A stretch of 64,000 nt of DNA from Cryobacterium frigoriphilum (GCF_004403305.1 NZ_SOHE01000016.1:124001-188000); one strand, 5' to 3'. Shown: positions 35,471-44,446, numbered from the stretch's first letter. Numbers and translations: made by a program. The notes: generated from the sequence alone by a model not told the origin.

Positions 35471-36205
35471 CTAGCGGTCGTGGTACGGGTCGTCGGGGCC
35501 GCCGTGGCGGTCACCCTCCGGCGCCCGGTGGGGTGCCGCGAGGCGCGCGGCACGTTCGGTCGCCTGACGGTTCAGGATCTCGATCAGGTCGTTGGCGAAC
35601 CCGACGAGAATCGCGATCTGGTCTTCGTCGCGCTCGATCCAGCGAAATTCGGGCACGTCGTTCACGGGAACGAAGTTCTCGTGCTGTTCCCACACCAGCA
35701 GGGTGCGATCGGCGCCGAGCACATACTGCTGCCACCAGACCTGACGCAGGTAGTTGCGCGGAATGCTGCGCCAGGCCTTGCTCGTGGTCTTGATCTCGCA
35801 GAGCTCGAGGGTTCCCGCGGTTCCCGGGCCCACGCCGTCGGGGGTCGCCAAGTGGCGCGGCGCGTCGGCGGCGTGGAACAGGTTGGTGCTCGGCTCGATC
35901 CCGTAGTTCTGCAGAACCCAGTCCGCGATCACGGGCTCACGTGCCCGGCCATGGTCGGTGAAGGTGTTGCCGCCGAAGTTCGAGCGGTTCATCTTGTCGA
36001 ATGCCGCGTTCTGCACGGACTTGGGAGTCGCGAGCTTCGCGACATCCGTGGCCGTGATGCCCTGATTACGGGCCCGCATCCAGGCCGCCCGATCGGTGGA
36101 ATCGGCGACGATGCGCAGCGTGTGCGGGGCTATGAATGGCGGCGGCGCCGCGGGTGCCGGTGCGGAGCCCTCCAGGTCGAAGAGGGCGAGCAGAGTATGA
36201 GGCAC
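35471..36205 (-). CDS. YqaJ-type viral recombinase/exonuclease family protein
   Basis: A 244-residue protein with a lambda-exonuclease/YqaJ fold. GITATDVAKLATPKSVQNAAFDKM is the N-terminal family block, RAREPVIADWV the conserved Glu helix, and GTLELCEIKTTSKAW carries the PD-(D/E)xK metal site (E-x-K), followed by RNYLRQVWWQQYVLG. Phage members process double-strand ends for recombination. It has no phage neighbours here, so it may be a chromosomal relative or a relic. I chose GTG 36205 because GAGAAT lies 6 bases upstream (leaderless); GTG/ATG codons up to 36244 are alternatives. Confidence 0.82.
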   Translation of the reverse strand: MPHTLLALFDLEGSAPAPAAPPPFIAPHTLRIVADSTDRAAWMRARNQGITATDVAKLATPKSVQNAAFDKMNRSNFGGNTFTDHGRAREPVIADWVLQNYGIEPSTNLFHAADAPRHLATPDGVGPGTAGTLELCEIKTTSKAWRSIPRNYLRQVWWQQYVLGADRTLLVWEQHENFVPVNDVPEFRWIERDEDQIAILVGFANDLIEILNRQATERAARLAAPHRAPEGDRHGGPDDPYHDR

Positions 36206-36211
36206 TCCGCT

Positions 36212-36217
36212 ATTCTC
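36212..36217 (-). promoter_or_regulatory. -10 hexamer of a predicted leaderless promoter
   Basis: On the minus strand GAGAAT is followed by AGCGGA (6 bases) and the GTG start of the YqaJ-like gene. Confidence 0.45.
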
Positions 36218-36290
36218 CCCCCGATGCCGAGGCTCGCGCGCCACCCGGCCCGGCGCGCCTGGACCCGTTGGCGACGAGCACGGACAATCG

Positions 36291-36321
36291 TTGCCTCAGC
36301 GTAACCTCGCCCCGCTACCGT
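36291..36321 (+). promoter_or_regulatory. candidate promoter of the lipoprotein gene
   Basis: TTGCCT (36291-36296), a 19-base spacer and TACCGT (36316-36321) lie 30 bases before ATG 36351. Confidence 0.4.
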
Positions 36322-36350
36322 GAAAGGACGCAAGCAAATGGGGGTCCGCC

Positions 36351-37478
36351 ATGTCTCGTTCGATTCGACTCGCTCCGATTCGACTCGCTCGGATTCGATT
36401 AGTGCTGTCTGCTCGATTGGCGTTGTCTGGCGGTGCGCTCGCCGCCGTTCTGCTGCTGAGCGGATGCGGCGGCCCGGCCGCCCCGGGCGAGGTGCCGCCC
36501 GCCGCGCTGGTCAACGGAGTCGACTGTCAGGCGCCGAACCTGAGCGAGTCCGTGCTCGTGTACCCGTCGGCGCCGGGGCTGGCGACGGATGTCCCGCTGC
36601 ACCCCGACGCTCCGGCCGCCGGTGACGTGCCGGCCGGCTTCGAGCCGGTCACACTCATCCGCTGCACCTTCATGGACACCGTTGAAGACGAACAGGGGCT
36701 CTGGTCGGCGGTCACCGTCGAGACGCTGACGGGAGACTTTGCGCGGCTGCTCACGGCGCTCGCCGAACCCGACGACGAACCCGGTTTCAACCAGGCTTGC
36801 ACCGCCGACATGGAATTCGTGCCGGTCTTGTGGCTCGAGAATGCGGCCGGCGACGCCATGCGCGTCGCCTGGCCGATGACCTCCTGCAATAAGACCAAGC
36901 CCGCCACCCACGAGGTCGTCGACTCGTTTACGGTGACCGCGACCCAGAAGCTGCCGCTCGCCCTCATCACGACCCGGGAAGCCCTTGATGCCGGCTGTAC
37001 CATGCAGGCCTCGATCCCGCTGTTCGGCGGCCTGCAGAATATCGAATACCCGCCGCTGGTCGACGCGAACGACGCGACACCCGGCAGCGCCCCGACCGCC
37101 TCAGCGGCCCCGGCCGCCGGAGAGTTGTGCCTCTATACGGTCGACCCTGGCGCCGGCGAACTCGAGCCCATCCCGGGCGCCGACGCCGAGATGCAGCAAC
37201 AGCTGCAGGACTCCGCCGTATTCATCGTCAGCGGCAGCTTCGTGGGGGCGGCCCCGCTGCCGGCCGCGACGATCGCCCTGATCGAGGGCGCGGCATCCGG
37301 TGCCGGGGTGCCCGCCGTCGACTGCGACACGCTGGCGACCAGGTTCGGGCAGCTCGGATCCGCCGAAACCATCGCGCCGATCACCGTCGAGCTCGACGGC
37401 TGCGAGCGCGTGTTCGGCGCGACCGGAACCGCCTACGAGACCCCGGCCGAGCTCGCCGCGGCGCTCGCCGGCGTGTAG
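36351..37478 (+). CDS. hypothetical lipoprotein
   Basis: A 375-residue predicted lipoprotein. The signal peptide ends in the lipobox LLLSGC (Cys near residue 39). Its n-region is unusual: a 15-base tandem DNA repeat (36358-36400) encodes IRLAPIRLARIRLV-like sequence. The mature part is acidic, with several cysteines (for example VDCQAPN, IRCTFMD, TSCNKTK, ELCLYTV) but no named domain visible. GTG/ATG upstream are unlikely. It is convergent with the MacB-like ATPase gene, 6 bases apart. Function unknown. Confidence 0.8.
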   Translation: MSRSIRLAPIRLARIRLVLSARLALSGGALAAVLLLSGCGGPAAPGEVPPAALVNGVDCQAPNLSESVLVYPSAPGLATDVPLHPDAPAAGDVPAGFEPVTLIRCTFMDTVEDEQGLWSAVTVETLTGDFARLLTALAEPDDEPGFNQACTADMEFVPVLWLENAAGDAMRVAWPMTSCNKTKPATHEVVDSFTVTATQKLPLALITTREALDAGCTMQASIPLFGGLQNIEYPPLVDANDATPGSAPTASAAPAAGELCLYTVDPGAGELEPIPGADAEMQQQLQDSAVFIVSGSFVGAAPLPAATIALIEGAASGAGVPAVDCDTLATRFGQLGSAETIAPITVELDGCERVFGATGTAYETPAELAAALAGV

Positions 37479-37484
37479 CCGAGG

Positions 37485-38156
37485 CTAGGCGACCTCTTTC
37501 AGCACGCCCTGCTTGATGTGCAGACGGCGCTGGGCGCGGGCGGCGACGGCCGTGTCGTGGGTGACCACGATCAGGGTCAGGCCGCGGTCGCGCCACAGCC
37601 CCTCGAGCAGCTCCATAATGTCGTCGCGGGTGTCCTCGTCGAGGTTTCCGGTGGGTTCGTCGGCCAGCAGCACGGTGGGTTCCTTCACGAGGGCGCGAGC
37701 GATCGCAACTCGCTGCTGCTGACCGCCGCTGAGTTCGGCCGGCAGGTGGGTGAGACGCTCGCCGAGGCCCACCGCGGCGAGCGCCTCGGCGGCCCGGGAC
37801 TTGCGCTCGCTCGCCGAGATGCCGAGCGGTGCGAGGGCGGTCTCCACGTTCTCCTGCGCCGTGAGGGTCGGGATCAGGTTGAAGCCCTGAAACACGAAGC
37901 CGATCTCGGTCGCGCGAATCTTGCCGAGCTTGCCGTCGCCGAGCTTCGACAGGTTCGCGGTGCCGAGCTCGACGGTGCCGTCGGTGGGGCGGTCGAGGGC
38001 GCCGAGCATCTGCAGCAGGGTGGACTTGCCGCCGCCGGTCGGCCCCTGGATGGCGACCATCTGGCCGTCGGGAATCGAGACGCTCACGTTCTTGAGCGCG
38101 GTGACGGTGCGCTTGCCCTGCGAGTAGGTCTTGGTGACACTGGTCAGTTCGTACAT
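37485..38156 (-). CDS. ABC transporter ATP-binding protein (MacB/LolD-like)
   Basis: A 223-residue ATPase: Walker A GPTGGGKST, signature LSGGQQQRVAIARAL, Walker B VLLADEPTGNLD and switch VVTHDTAVAAR. ADEPTGNLD and length place it in the LolD/MacB/FtsE group that works with FtsX-fold permeases as mechanotransmission or extracytoplasmic export machines. ATG 38156 follows AGGAGA. It is the second gene of an operon with the permease (41-base gap), whose promoter is divergent from an OmpR/histidine-kinase pair. Confidence 0.94.
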   Translation of the reverse strand: MYELTSVTKTYSQGKRTVTALKNVSVSIPDGQMVAIQGPTGGGKSTLLQMLGALDRPTDGTVELGTANLSKLGDGKLGKIRATEIGFVFQGFNLIPTLTAQENVETALAPLGISASERKSRAAEALAAVGLGERLTHLPAELSGGQQQRVAIARALVKEPTVLLADEPTGNLDEDTRDDIMELLEGLWRDRGLTLIVVTHDTAVAARAQRRLHIKQGVLKEVA

Positions 38157-38197
38157 GATGATCTCCTATATAGACGGGGTAGGCGGATGCCGCGGGG

Positions 38198-39682
38198 TTA
38201 CGCGATGCTGCGCAGCGCCTCGGCGGGGCGCAGCGACGAGGCACGCCAGCCGCCGATCATGCCGGCAATGAGGCCGCCGAGCACCGACAGGCCGACCGCG
38301 AGCAGGATGACGGAGAAGGTGACCGGCACGCTCAGCAGAATGTCGCTGGTCGCCGCGGCCGTCGCCGCCTCGCCGAAGCCGCCGGGGCCGCCGCCACCCG
38401 GGCCGCCGAGGGCTTCGGTCGACGTGGCGGCGCCCGCCGTCAGGGTCGGAGCGACGAGGTTGATCACGAGGATTCCGGCGAGGCCGACCACGATGCCGAC
38501 GGCACCACCGATCAGCCCCTGCACGAGGGATTCGCCGGCGACCTGGCGCACGATCTTGCCGTTCGACCAGCCGATCGCCTTGAGGGTGCCGAATTCGCGG
38601 GTACGGCGGGTGACGCCGCTGATGGTGAAGAGGATCGCGATCAGGAACGCGGCGGCGAGCACGATCAGGGAGAGCCACAGGCCAAGGTTCTTGACCAGGT
38701 CGGAGGCGCTCGAGAGCGAGCCGGACACGCTCGAGGCGAGGTCGGACTGGGTGTTGACGGTCGAGTCGGGCAGGGCCGTTTCGATGTCGGTCTGTACCTG
38801 ATCGATCGCGGTCGATGAGTCGGCCTGCACGTAGATGTCGGAAACCTGGTCGGTCAGTCCCGAGAGGGTCTGGGCCACGTCGAGGGGAATATAGACGTTG
38901 GATGCGGTGGCCGCATCCGCCGTGGTGGCGGTCACGAGGCCGACGATCTCGAAGTCGGTGTCGGCAATCGTGACGGTGTCGCCGACGGCGAGCGAGGCGG
39001 TGGTCGCGTAGCTGGAGTCGAGCACGGCGACGTTGGTGCCGGCATCCGCCGCCGCGAGGGTGCGGCCCTCGGTGAGGGTCACGGCCGAGAGCGGGCCGAC
39101 GGCCTCATCGGCGGGGTCGAGGCCGAGCACGGTGAAGGAGTCGACGCTGAAGGCGCTTCCGCCCGCACCGTCGGGGCCGCCGGCGGGGCGCTCGCCCGCG
39201 GCCGGCACCGTGCCGGTGGCTGAATCGGTCGAGTCGGTCTCGGCCATGTCGGGCACCTCGCCCGAAAAGCTCGTGTTGCTCAGCGAGAGTGTCGCGGCGG
39301 CAGCCGAGACGTTGTCGACGGTCGTGACGGTGTCGAGCGCGGAGGCGTCGAAGGTTGTGGTGCCGCGCTCTGCTTCGAGCCGGGACTGGCTGACGCTGGT
39401 TGTTCCGTCTGTGGTAGCGCCGTCATCGGCGCCAAAATCGAAGCGCTGCGGCCCGCCGGTGCCCTCGTCCCCCGCGGTCGGCGCCGTGGCTTCCTGGCTG
39501 ACCGTGATGTCGGTGCCCACGCCGTAGACGGATTCGAGCACGGTGGCCTGGGCGTTCTGCACGCCCGCCGAGACCGCATTGACGATAATCACGAGTGCGA
39601 TCGCCAGCGCCATGCCGATCGCGACGATGGCGGTCTGCTTGCGGCGGCCCGCGAGTTCCCGTCGGAGGTAGGTGATAAACAT
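38198..39682 (-). CDS. FtsX/MacB-like ABC transporter permease
   Basis: A 494-residue permease. One helix near the N-terminus (TAIVAIGMALAIALVIIVNAV) is followed by a large MacB-type periplasmic domain (about 40-350) and an FtsX core of three helices (about 360-480) with REFGTLKAIGWSNGKIVRQVAGE, the coupling segment. MacB-like domains bind exported substrates or signal to the outside. I chose ATG 39682 (MFITYLRRELAGRRK); an upstream GTG at 39721 is in frame. The divergent promoter carries CATAG-type operators shared with the neighbouring response regulator gene. Confidence 0.93.
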   Translation of the reverse strand: MFITYLRRELAGRRKQTAIVAIGMALAIALVIIVNAVSAGVQNAQATVLESVYGVGTDITVSQEATAPTAGDEGTGGPQRFDFGADDGATTDGTTSVSQSRLEAERGTTTFDASALDTVTTVDNVSAAAATLSLSNTSFSGEVPDMAETDSTDSATGTVPAAGERPAGGPDGAGGSAFSVDSFTVLGLDPADEAVGPLSAVTLTEGRTLAAADAGTNVAVLDSSYATTASLAVGDTVTIADTDFEIVGLVTATTADAATASNVYIPLDVAQTLSGLTDQVSDIYVQADSSTAIDQVQTDIETALPDSTVNTQSDLASSVSGSLSSASDLVKNLGLWLSLIVLAAAFLIAILFTISGVTRRTREFGTLKAIGWSNGKIVRQVAGESLVQGLIGGAVGIVVGLAGILVINLVAPTLTAGAATSTEALGGPGGGGPGGFGEAATAAATSDILLSVPVTFSVILLAVGLSVLGGLIAGMIGGWRASSLRPAEALRSIA

Positions 39683-39745
39683 GGATGCTCCAGTTCCGGC
39701 GACCGAGCGAGTCAGGATCACCAGAACCGACGCTAGGGAGCCCGC

Positions 39746-39783
39746 CTATGCCGAAACTATGGGGAGTATAAGAGTCGGCTATG
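39746..39783. promoter_or_regulatory. phased CTATG half-sites at the ABC exporter promoter
   Basis: CTATG occurs at 39746-39750, 39757-39761 and 39779-39783, start-to-start distances 11 and 22 bases. Read on the minus strand, CATAG-N6-CATAG is followed by 10 bases and TAGCGT, a TAnnnT -10 box, for the permease operon. OmpR-family regulators bind such 11-base direct repeats. Confidence 0.7.
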
Positions 39784-39847
39784 AATCATGAGCCCCACCA
39801 GCGCAGCGGATGCACCGGGCCGCCCCACAGCCAAGCCCAAGTCGATC

Positions 39848-39863
39848 CATAGTCGACTCATAG
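39848..39863. promoter_or_regulatory. CATAG-N6-CATAG operator of the response regulator gene
   Basis: CATAG at 39848-39852 and 39859-39863 forms an 11-base direct repeat. Ten bases after it comes GATAAT (39874-39879). A near match, CACAG, lies 22 bases upstream at 39826. This is the mirror image of the exporter-side operator, implying that one regulator controls both. Confidence 0.7.
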
Positions 39864-39873
39864 AAAAGGTGCC

Positions 39874-39879
39874 GATAAT
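39874..39879 (+). promoter_or_regulatory. -10 hexamer of the response regulator promoter
   Basis: GATAAT, 7 bases before ATG 39887. The mRNA is probably leaderless or nearly so, although AGGGAA could serve as a weak ribosome site. Confidence 0.55.
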
Positions 39880-39886
39880 AGGGAAC

Positions 39887-40636
39887 ATGAGCACACGATC
39901 CGTTCCCCAGTCGGTCCATGGTCCGCGCCTGCACAAGGCCGACGGCAGCGCCATTCGCGTATTGGTCGTCGACGACGAGCCGACGCTGACCGATCTGCTC
40001 TCGATGGCCCTGCGCTACGAGGGCTGGGAGGTGCGCACCGCGGGGGAGGGGCGCCAGGCGCTCACCATCGCCCGCGAATTTCGACCGGATGCGATCGTGC
40101 TCGACATCATGCTGCCCGACATCGACGGCCTACAGGTGCTGCAGCGAGTGCGTGCCGACGGGTCCGAAACGCCGGTGCTGTTTCTCACCGCGAAGGACTC
40201 CCTCGACGACCGCATCGCGGGCCTCACGGCCGGCGGCGACGACTACGTCACCAAGCCGTTCAGCCTCGAAGAGGTCGTCGCCCGGCTGCGCGGCCTCATT
40301 CGCCGCTCGACCCTCGCCGTGGCGGAGTCGACCGACCCGCGCATCAGCGTCGGTGACCTCACGCTCGACGAGGACAGCTACGAGGTGTTCCGGGGCGAAA
40401 CCCAGATCGAACTGACCGCGACCGAATTCGAGCTTCTGCGCTTTCTGATGCGCAATCCGCGCCGAGTGCTCAGCAAGGCGCAGATTCTCGACCGGGTGTG
40501 GAGCTACGATTTCGGCGGAAAATCATCCGTCGTCGAAATCTATATCTCCTACCTGCGCAAGAAGATCGACGCCGGCCGCGACCCCATGATCCACACCGTG
40601 CGCGGCGCCGGGTACATGCTCAAGACCGCGCAGTGA
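39887..40636 (+). CDS. OmpR-family response regulator
   Basis: A 249-residue regulator: receiver (about 25-140) with VLVVDDEP, phosphoacceptor Asp in DAIVLDIMLPDIDG and Lys in YVTKPFS, then a winged-helix domain (about 155-248) with LTATEFELLRFLMRNPRRVLS and SSVVEIYISYLRKKID. I chose ATG 39887 (MSTRSVPQS) because of the -10 box directly upstream; 33 more codons are open to 39788 but would place the promoter inside the gene. It overlaps the kinase start (GTGA). Expected to bind the CATAG repeats at its own and the exporter promoters. Confidence 0.93.
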   Translation: MSTRSVPQSVHGPRLHKADGSAIRVLVVDDEPTLTDLLSMALRYEGWEVRTAGEGRQALTIAREFRPDAIVLDIMLPDIDGLQVLQRVRADGSETPVLFLTAKDSLDDRIAGLTAGGDDYVTKPFSLEEVVARLRGLIRRSTLAVAESTDPRISVGDLTLDEDSYEVFRGETQIELTATEFELLRFLMRNPRRVLSKAQILDRVWSYDFGGKSSVVEIYISYLRKKIDAGRDPMIHTVRGAGYMLKTAQ

Positions 40637-42177
40637 CCACAACCAGCGCAGTGATCACAGCCAGCGCGGTGACCGCCGCTTCCGCCGCGCCGCGACCGCA
40701 CCCCGCGCGCGCGCCCTGGACCCTGCGGCGCCGCCTCGTGCTCGCCGTCGTGGGGCTGCTCGCCCTGGTCAGCATCGTGATCGGCCTGATCAGCGTCGCG
40801 ATTCTGCGCGCCAACCTGCTGACCGGCCTCGACAGCCAACTGCGCTCCGCGGCCGACCGCTCGGGTGCAGCCGTCGGTGACGGTGATGACCGCGGCGATT
40901 CCCTGCCCGGCTTCTTCGGCACGCCGACCGCCGACAACATCCTGAACGGCCCGGCTCAGCCTCCCGGCCTGCTGGCGCTGGTTTTCGACGGCACGACCAT
41001 CACGACCGGCTACACGAATGACGAGACCGGCGAGATCGAGTCGCTGAGCGCCGCGCAGGTCGCCGAACTCGCCGAGCACGTTCGGGTCTCCACGCCGATG
41101 ACCGTCGATCTGCGGGGCTCGCTCGGGCACTATCGGGTCATTGCGGAGACCTCACGCAGCGGGGTCGTCTACCTCGTCGGCCTGCCGCTCGCGACCGTCG
41201 ACGGCACCGCAGCCCAACTCGCCGCGATCATCGGCTCCGTCTCGCTCGGCGGCCTGATCGGTGCGGCCGCCGTCGCCGCCTGGATCGTGCGCCTCGCGCT
41301 GCGCCCGCTGCAGCGGGTGACCGAGACCGCCGCGCGGGTGTCCCGGCTGCCCCTCGACCGCGGCGAGGTCTCCCTCGTCGACCGGGTCCCGGCCGCCGAC
41401 ACCGACCCACGCACCGAGGTCGGCCGGGTCGGCGCCGCACTCAACCGCATGCTCGACCACGTCGACCTCGCCCTCGAGACCCGGCAGGCCAGCGAACGCA
41501 AGGTGCGCCAGTTCGTAGCGGATGCCAGCCACGAGCTGCGTACGCCCCTCGCCTCCATCCGCGGCTATTCAGAGCTCACCAGGCGCAGCGGGCAGCAGTT
41601 GCCGCCCGACGCCCTGCACGCCCTCGGTCGCATCGAGTCAGAGTCGATCCGGATGACCGGCCTCGTCGAAGACCTGCTGTTGCTCGCCCGCCTCGACGAG
41701 GGCCGCGAGCTCGAGCAGAAGCCCGTCGACCTGACCATGCTGCTCGTCGACGCCGTGAGCGACGCCCACGCCGCCGGCCGCGACCACGTCTGGAACCTTG
41801 ACCTGCCCGACGAGCCCGTCGAAGCCCTGGGCGACGCGCCCCGGCTGCACCAGGTCGTCGCGAACCTGCTCGCCAACGCCCGCGTGCACACCGACCCGGG
41901 CACCACGGTCGAGGTCGCGCTCGCCGCCGAGGCGACGGATGCCGGCCCCCGCGCGGTCATCACGATCACCGACAACGGCCCCGGCATTCAGGAAAACCTG
42001 CAGCAGACCCTGTTCGAGCGATTCGCCCGCGGGGACTCCTCGCGGTTTCGCGGCACCGGCAGTACGGGCCTCGGCCTGGCGATCGTGCAGGCCGTGGTCA
42101 CCGCGCACCACGGTGAGGTCACCGTCGAGAGCGAACCGGGCCGCACCCGGTTCCGCGTGTCGCTGCCCCTGGCCTGA
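40633..42177 (+). CDS. sensor histidine kinase (HAMP, HisKA, HATPase)
   Basis: A 514-residue kinase. Helix 1 is near 35-60, an extracellular sensor of about 130 residues follows, then helix 2 (about 195-220), a HAMP linker (RLALRPLQRVTETAARVSRL), HisKA with phosphoacceptor His in FVADASHELRTPLASIRGYSE, and HATPase with ANLLANARVHT (N), TDNGPGI (G1) and GSTGLGLAIV (G2). Translation is coupled to the regulator by GTGA. Orthodox two-component partner controlling the divergent MacB-like exporter, resembling antimicrobial-sensing loci; the signal is unknown. Confidence 0.94.
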   Translation: MTTTSAVITASAVTAASAAPRPHPARAPWTLRRRLVLAVVGLLALVSIVIGLISVAILRANLLTGLDSQLRSAADRSGAAVGDGDDRGDSLPGFFGTPTADNILNGPAQPPGLLALVFDGTTITTGYTNDETGEIESLSAAQVAELAEHVRVSTPMTVDLRGSLGHYRVIAETSRSGVVYLVGLPLATVDGTAAQLAAIIGSVSLGGLIGAAAVAAWIVRLALRPLQRVTETAARVSRLPLDRGEVSLVDRVPAADTDPRTEVGRVGAALNRMLDHVDLALETRQASERKVRQFVADASHELRTPLASIRGYSELTRRSGQQLPPDALHALGRIESESIRMTGLVEDLLLLARLDEGRELEQKPVDLTMLLVDAVSDAHAAGRDHVWNLDLPDEPVEALGDAPRLHQVVANLLANARVHTDPGTTVEVALAAEATDAGPRAVITITDNGPGIQENLQQTLFERFARGDSSRFRGTGSTGLGLAIVQAVVTAHHGEVTVESEPGRTRFRVSLPLA

Positions 42178-42205
42178 CGCCGAGCCCGACGCTTCGGCCC
42201 GCGGG

Positions 42206-42658
42206 TCAGGGCGTGTTGAGCTTGGCGAGCAGGCGCGCGAGTTCGTGCAGATCCTCGGGCGTCCAGCTCGCGAGGCGGCGATGCACGATGGCCGTGTCAC
42301 CGGCGCGCAGTTCCTCGAGTTTGGCCACGGCCAGCGGCGTGACGGCCAGAAAGTGCGCCCGGCCATCCGTTGGATCCGGCCGCGTCTCGAGCAGACCCAA
42401 ACGGCAGAGCGGTTTGGTGTGCCGGCTGATCACGCTCTTGTCCACCGCGAGCAGGGCGGCGAGACCGCTCGCATGGGTCGGTCCGTTGCGCACCAGCAGG
42501 CGCAGAATCCGCAAACCAAAGGCCTGCAGTGAGGGATCGATGCGAGCCGCCGCCTCGCGCTGGCTGGCCCGAATGCTACCGGCGAGCACGTTTAGCTCTT
42601 CGACCACCTCGGTGATCATCGCGCTCGTCTCGGGCTTCTCTACGTCACTCTCGCTCAC
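42206..42658 (-). CDS. MarR-family transcriptional regulator
   Basis: A 150-residue winged-helix protein. Residues about 45-115 contain LQAFGLRILRLLVRNGPTHASGLAALLAVDKSVISRHTKPL (recognition helix) and the wing ETRPDPTDGRAHFLAVT with the D-x-R-D/G-R-like turn. It is the second gene of an operon behind a DHA2 exporter (ATGA overlap) and most likely represses that operon, releasing it on ligand binding. A TTGATAA inverted pair lies upstream of the exporter. Confidence 0.9.
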   Translation of the reverse strand: MSESDVEKPETSAMITEVVEELNVLAGSIRASQREAAARIDPSLQAFGLRILRLLVRNGPTHASGLAALLAVDKSVISRHTKPLCRLGLLETRPDPTDGRAHFLAVTPLAVAKLEELRAGDTAIVHRRLASWTPEDLHELARLLAKLNTP

Positions 42659-44385
42659 GACTTAACGCTAGGGCCTGGATCGACCACACGGATCGCCCCG
42701 GTCGGGTCGTTGCGGCCCACGGGCGTGAGGCCGACGGATGCCGTGCTCACGTCGATGAGGGTGTCCTCCATGTCGGCGAGCTCGCGCTGGGCCCTGGCCC
42801 TGGCATCCGCTGCCTGCTGCTGCCCTTCGGCGTGGGCGCGGGCGATCGCGGTCTTGCCGCCGAGCGGAATGTTCGGCAGCACGGCCACCATGATCACGGT
42901 GACGAGGGCCAGGGGCGCGCCGAGCAGAAAGACCGTGCCGGCGCCGGTTCCGTACGATGCCTCCACGATCACCCGAATCACCCCGGGCAGCTCGGAGATG
43001 TTGGGGATGGTTCCCGAGCCGAGAATGCTGCCGGCGGCGGTCTGCTGGGCCGGTTCGAGGGCGCCGACGCCCCGACGGATGCTGTCGGCCACGACCGTGC
43101 CGAGCACCGAACCGAGCACGGACACGCCGATCGTGCCGCCGAGGCTGCGAAAGAACGTGATGCCGCTCGTGGCCACGCCGAGAGTTTTCACGTCGATGGC
43201 GTTCTGCACCACGAGAACGAGATTCTGCATGAGTGAGCCGAGGCCGGCGCCGAGCACGAACATGTAGACGCCGACGAGAACCAGGTTGGTGGTGGAGGTG
43301 AGCGTGCCGAGCAGCAGCTGCCCGGCAACGACGAGCACGCTGCCCGAGACCATGATGGCCTTCCACTTTCCGGTGCGACTGATCAGCATGCCGAATGCCG
43401 TCGAGGAGACGAGAAAGCCGCCCATCATCGGGATGGTCAAGAGGCCCGATTCGGTCGGTGTCGCGCCCCGGGCCAGTTGCATGTACTGGCTGAGAAAGAG
43501 TGAGGTGCCGAAGAGGGAGACGCCCACCGAGATGCTCGCGACGGTCGCGATGCTGAAGGTGCGGTTGCGGAACATGGCCAGCGGAATGATGGGTTCGTCA
43601 ACGGTCGCCTCGACGACGACGGCCGCGATCAGCAACAGCACGGCCCCGCCGACCATGATCAGCGTGGTGACGGATGCCCACTCAAAATTCGACCCGGCGA
43701 GCGTCACCCAGATCATCAGCAGCGACACCCCGCCGGCGATCAGCACCGCGCCCAGGTAGTCGATTTTCACGACCCGTTTGGCGCGCGTCGGCAGGCGCAG
43801 GGTGCGCTGCAGCAGCACAATGGCGACAATCGCCACGGGCAGAGCGATGAAGAAATTCCAACGCCAGCCGAAGGCATCCGTGATCACGCCGCCGATCAGC
43901 GGGCCGCCGACGGTGCCGAGCGCCATGACGGCCCCGAACAGGCCGGCGTACTTGCCGCGATCGCGCGGGCTGATGATGTCGGCCATGATGATCTGGCTGA
44001 GGGCGGCCAGTCCGCCGGCGCCGAGTCCCTGCAGCACGCGGAAGCCGATGAGGGTACCGGTGTCCTGCGAGAAGCCGGCGAGGGCCGACCCGAGAACGAA
44101 GATCACGAGCGAGAACTGGATGAGGAGTTTGCGGTTGAACAGGTCGGCGAACTTGCCCCAGATGGGCGTCGAGACCGTGGTCGCGAGCAGCGTCGCCGTG
44201 ATCACCCAGGTATAAGAGGACTGCCCGCCCTCGAGGTCGGCGATGATCACGGGCAGTGAGGTGCTGACGACCGTCCCGGCGAGAATGGAGACGAACATGC
44301 CCAGCAGCAGGCCGGACAGGGCTTCGAGCACCTGCCGATGCGTCATGGTGCCGTCGGCCGCGATCGGCCGCTTTTCGCGTGACAT
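42655..44385 (-). CDS. MFS drug efflux transporter, DHA2 (EmrB/QacA) family
   Basis: A 576-residue transporter with 14 predicted helices. Motif A-like GKFADLFNRKLLIQFSLVIF, the RVLQGLGAGGL motif B and PLIGGVITDAFGWRWNFFIALP motif C are typical of proton-driven 14-helix multidrug exporters. The C-terminal about 70 residues are cytoplasmic and Ala/Arg-rich. ATG 44385 with GGAG upstream. Its stop overlaps the MarR start. Substrate range unknown. Confidence 0.94.
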   Translation of the reverse strand: MSREKRPIAADGTMTHRQVLEALSGLLLGMFVSILAGTVVSTSLPVIIADLEGGQSSYTWVITATLLATTVSTPIWGKFADLFNRKLLIQFSLVIFVLGSALAGFSQDTGTLIGFRVLQGLGAGGLAALSQIIMADIISPRDRGKYAGLFGAVMALGTVGGPLIGGVITDAFGWRWNFFIALPVAIVAIVLLQRTLRLPTRAKRVVKIDYLGAVLIAGGVSLLMIWVTLAGSNFEWASVTTLIMVGGAVLLLIAAVVVEATVDEPIIPLAMFRNRTFSIATVASISVGVSLFGTSLFLSQYMQLARGATPTESGLLTIPMMGGFLVSSTAFGMLISRTGKWKAIMVSGSVLVVAGQLLLGTLTSTTNLVLVGVYMFVLGAGLGSLMQNLVLVVQNAIDVKTLGVATSGITFFRSLGGTIGVSVLGSVLGTVVADSIRRGVGALEPAQQTAAGSILGSGTIPNISELPGVIRVIVEASYGTGAGTVFLLGAPLALVTVIMVAVLPNIPLGGKTAIARAHAEGQQQAADARARAQRELADMEDTLIDVSTASVGLTPVGRNDPTGAIRVVDPGPSVKS

Positions 44386-44402
44386 GGGACTCCGATTTCT
44401 AA

Positions 44403-44446
44403 TTGATAAGAGTCAACTATATAGAGATAGTAGACAGTTATCAACT
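44403..44446. promoter_or_regulatory. candidate MarR operator of the efflux operon
   Basis: An A/T-rich stretch upstream of the exporter gene contains TTGATAA (44403-44409) and its inverse TTATCAA (44438-44444), with a further GTCAACT between them. It is the lowest-GC segment nearby and overlaps the expected promoter, as is typical of MarR autoregulation. Confidence 0.5.

Noticed and set aside
35471..36205. Prophage, suggested by the YqaJ-type nuclease
   Set aside because: No integrase, terminase or structural genes and no attachment sites are nearby; composition matches the surroundings.
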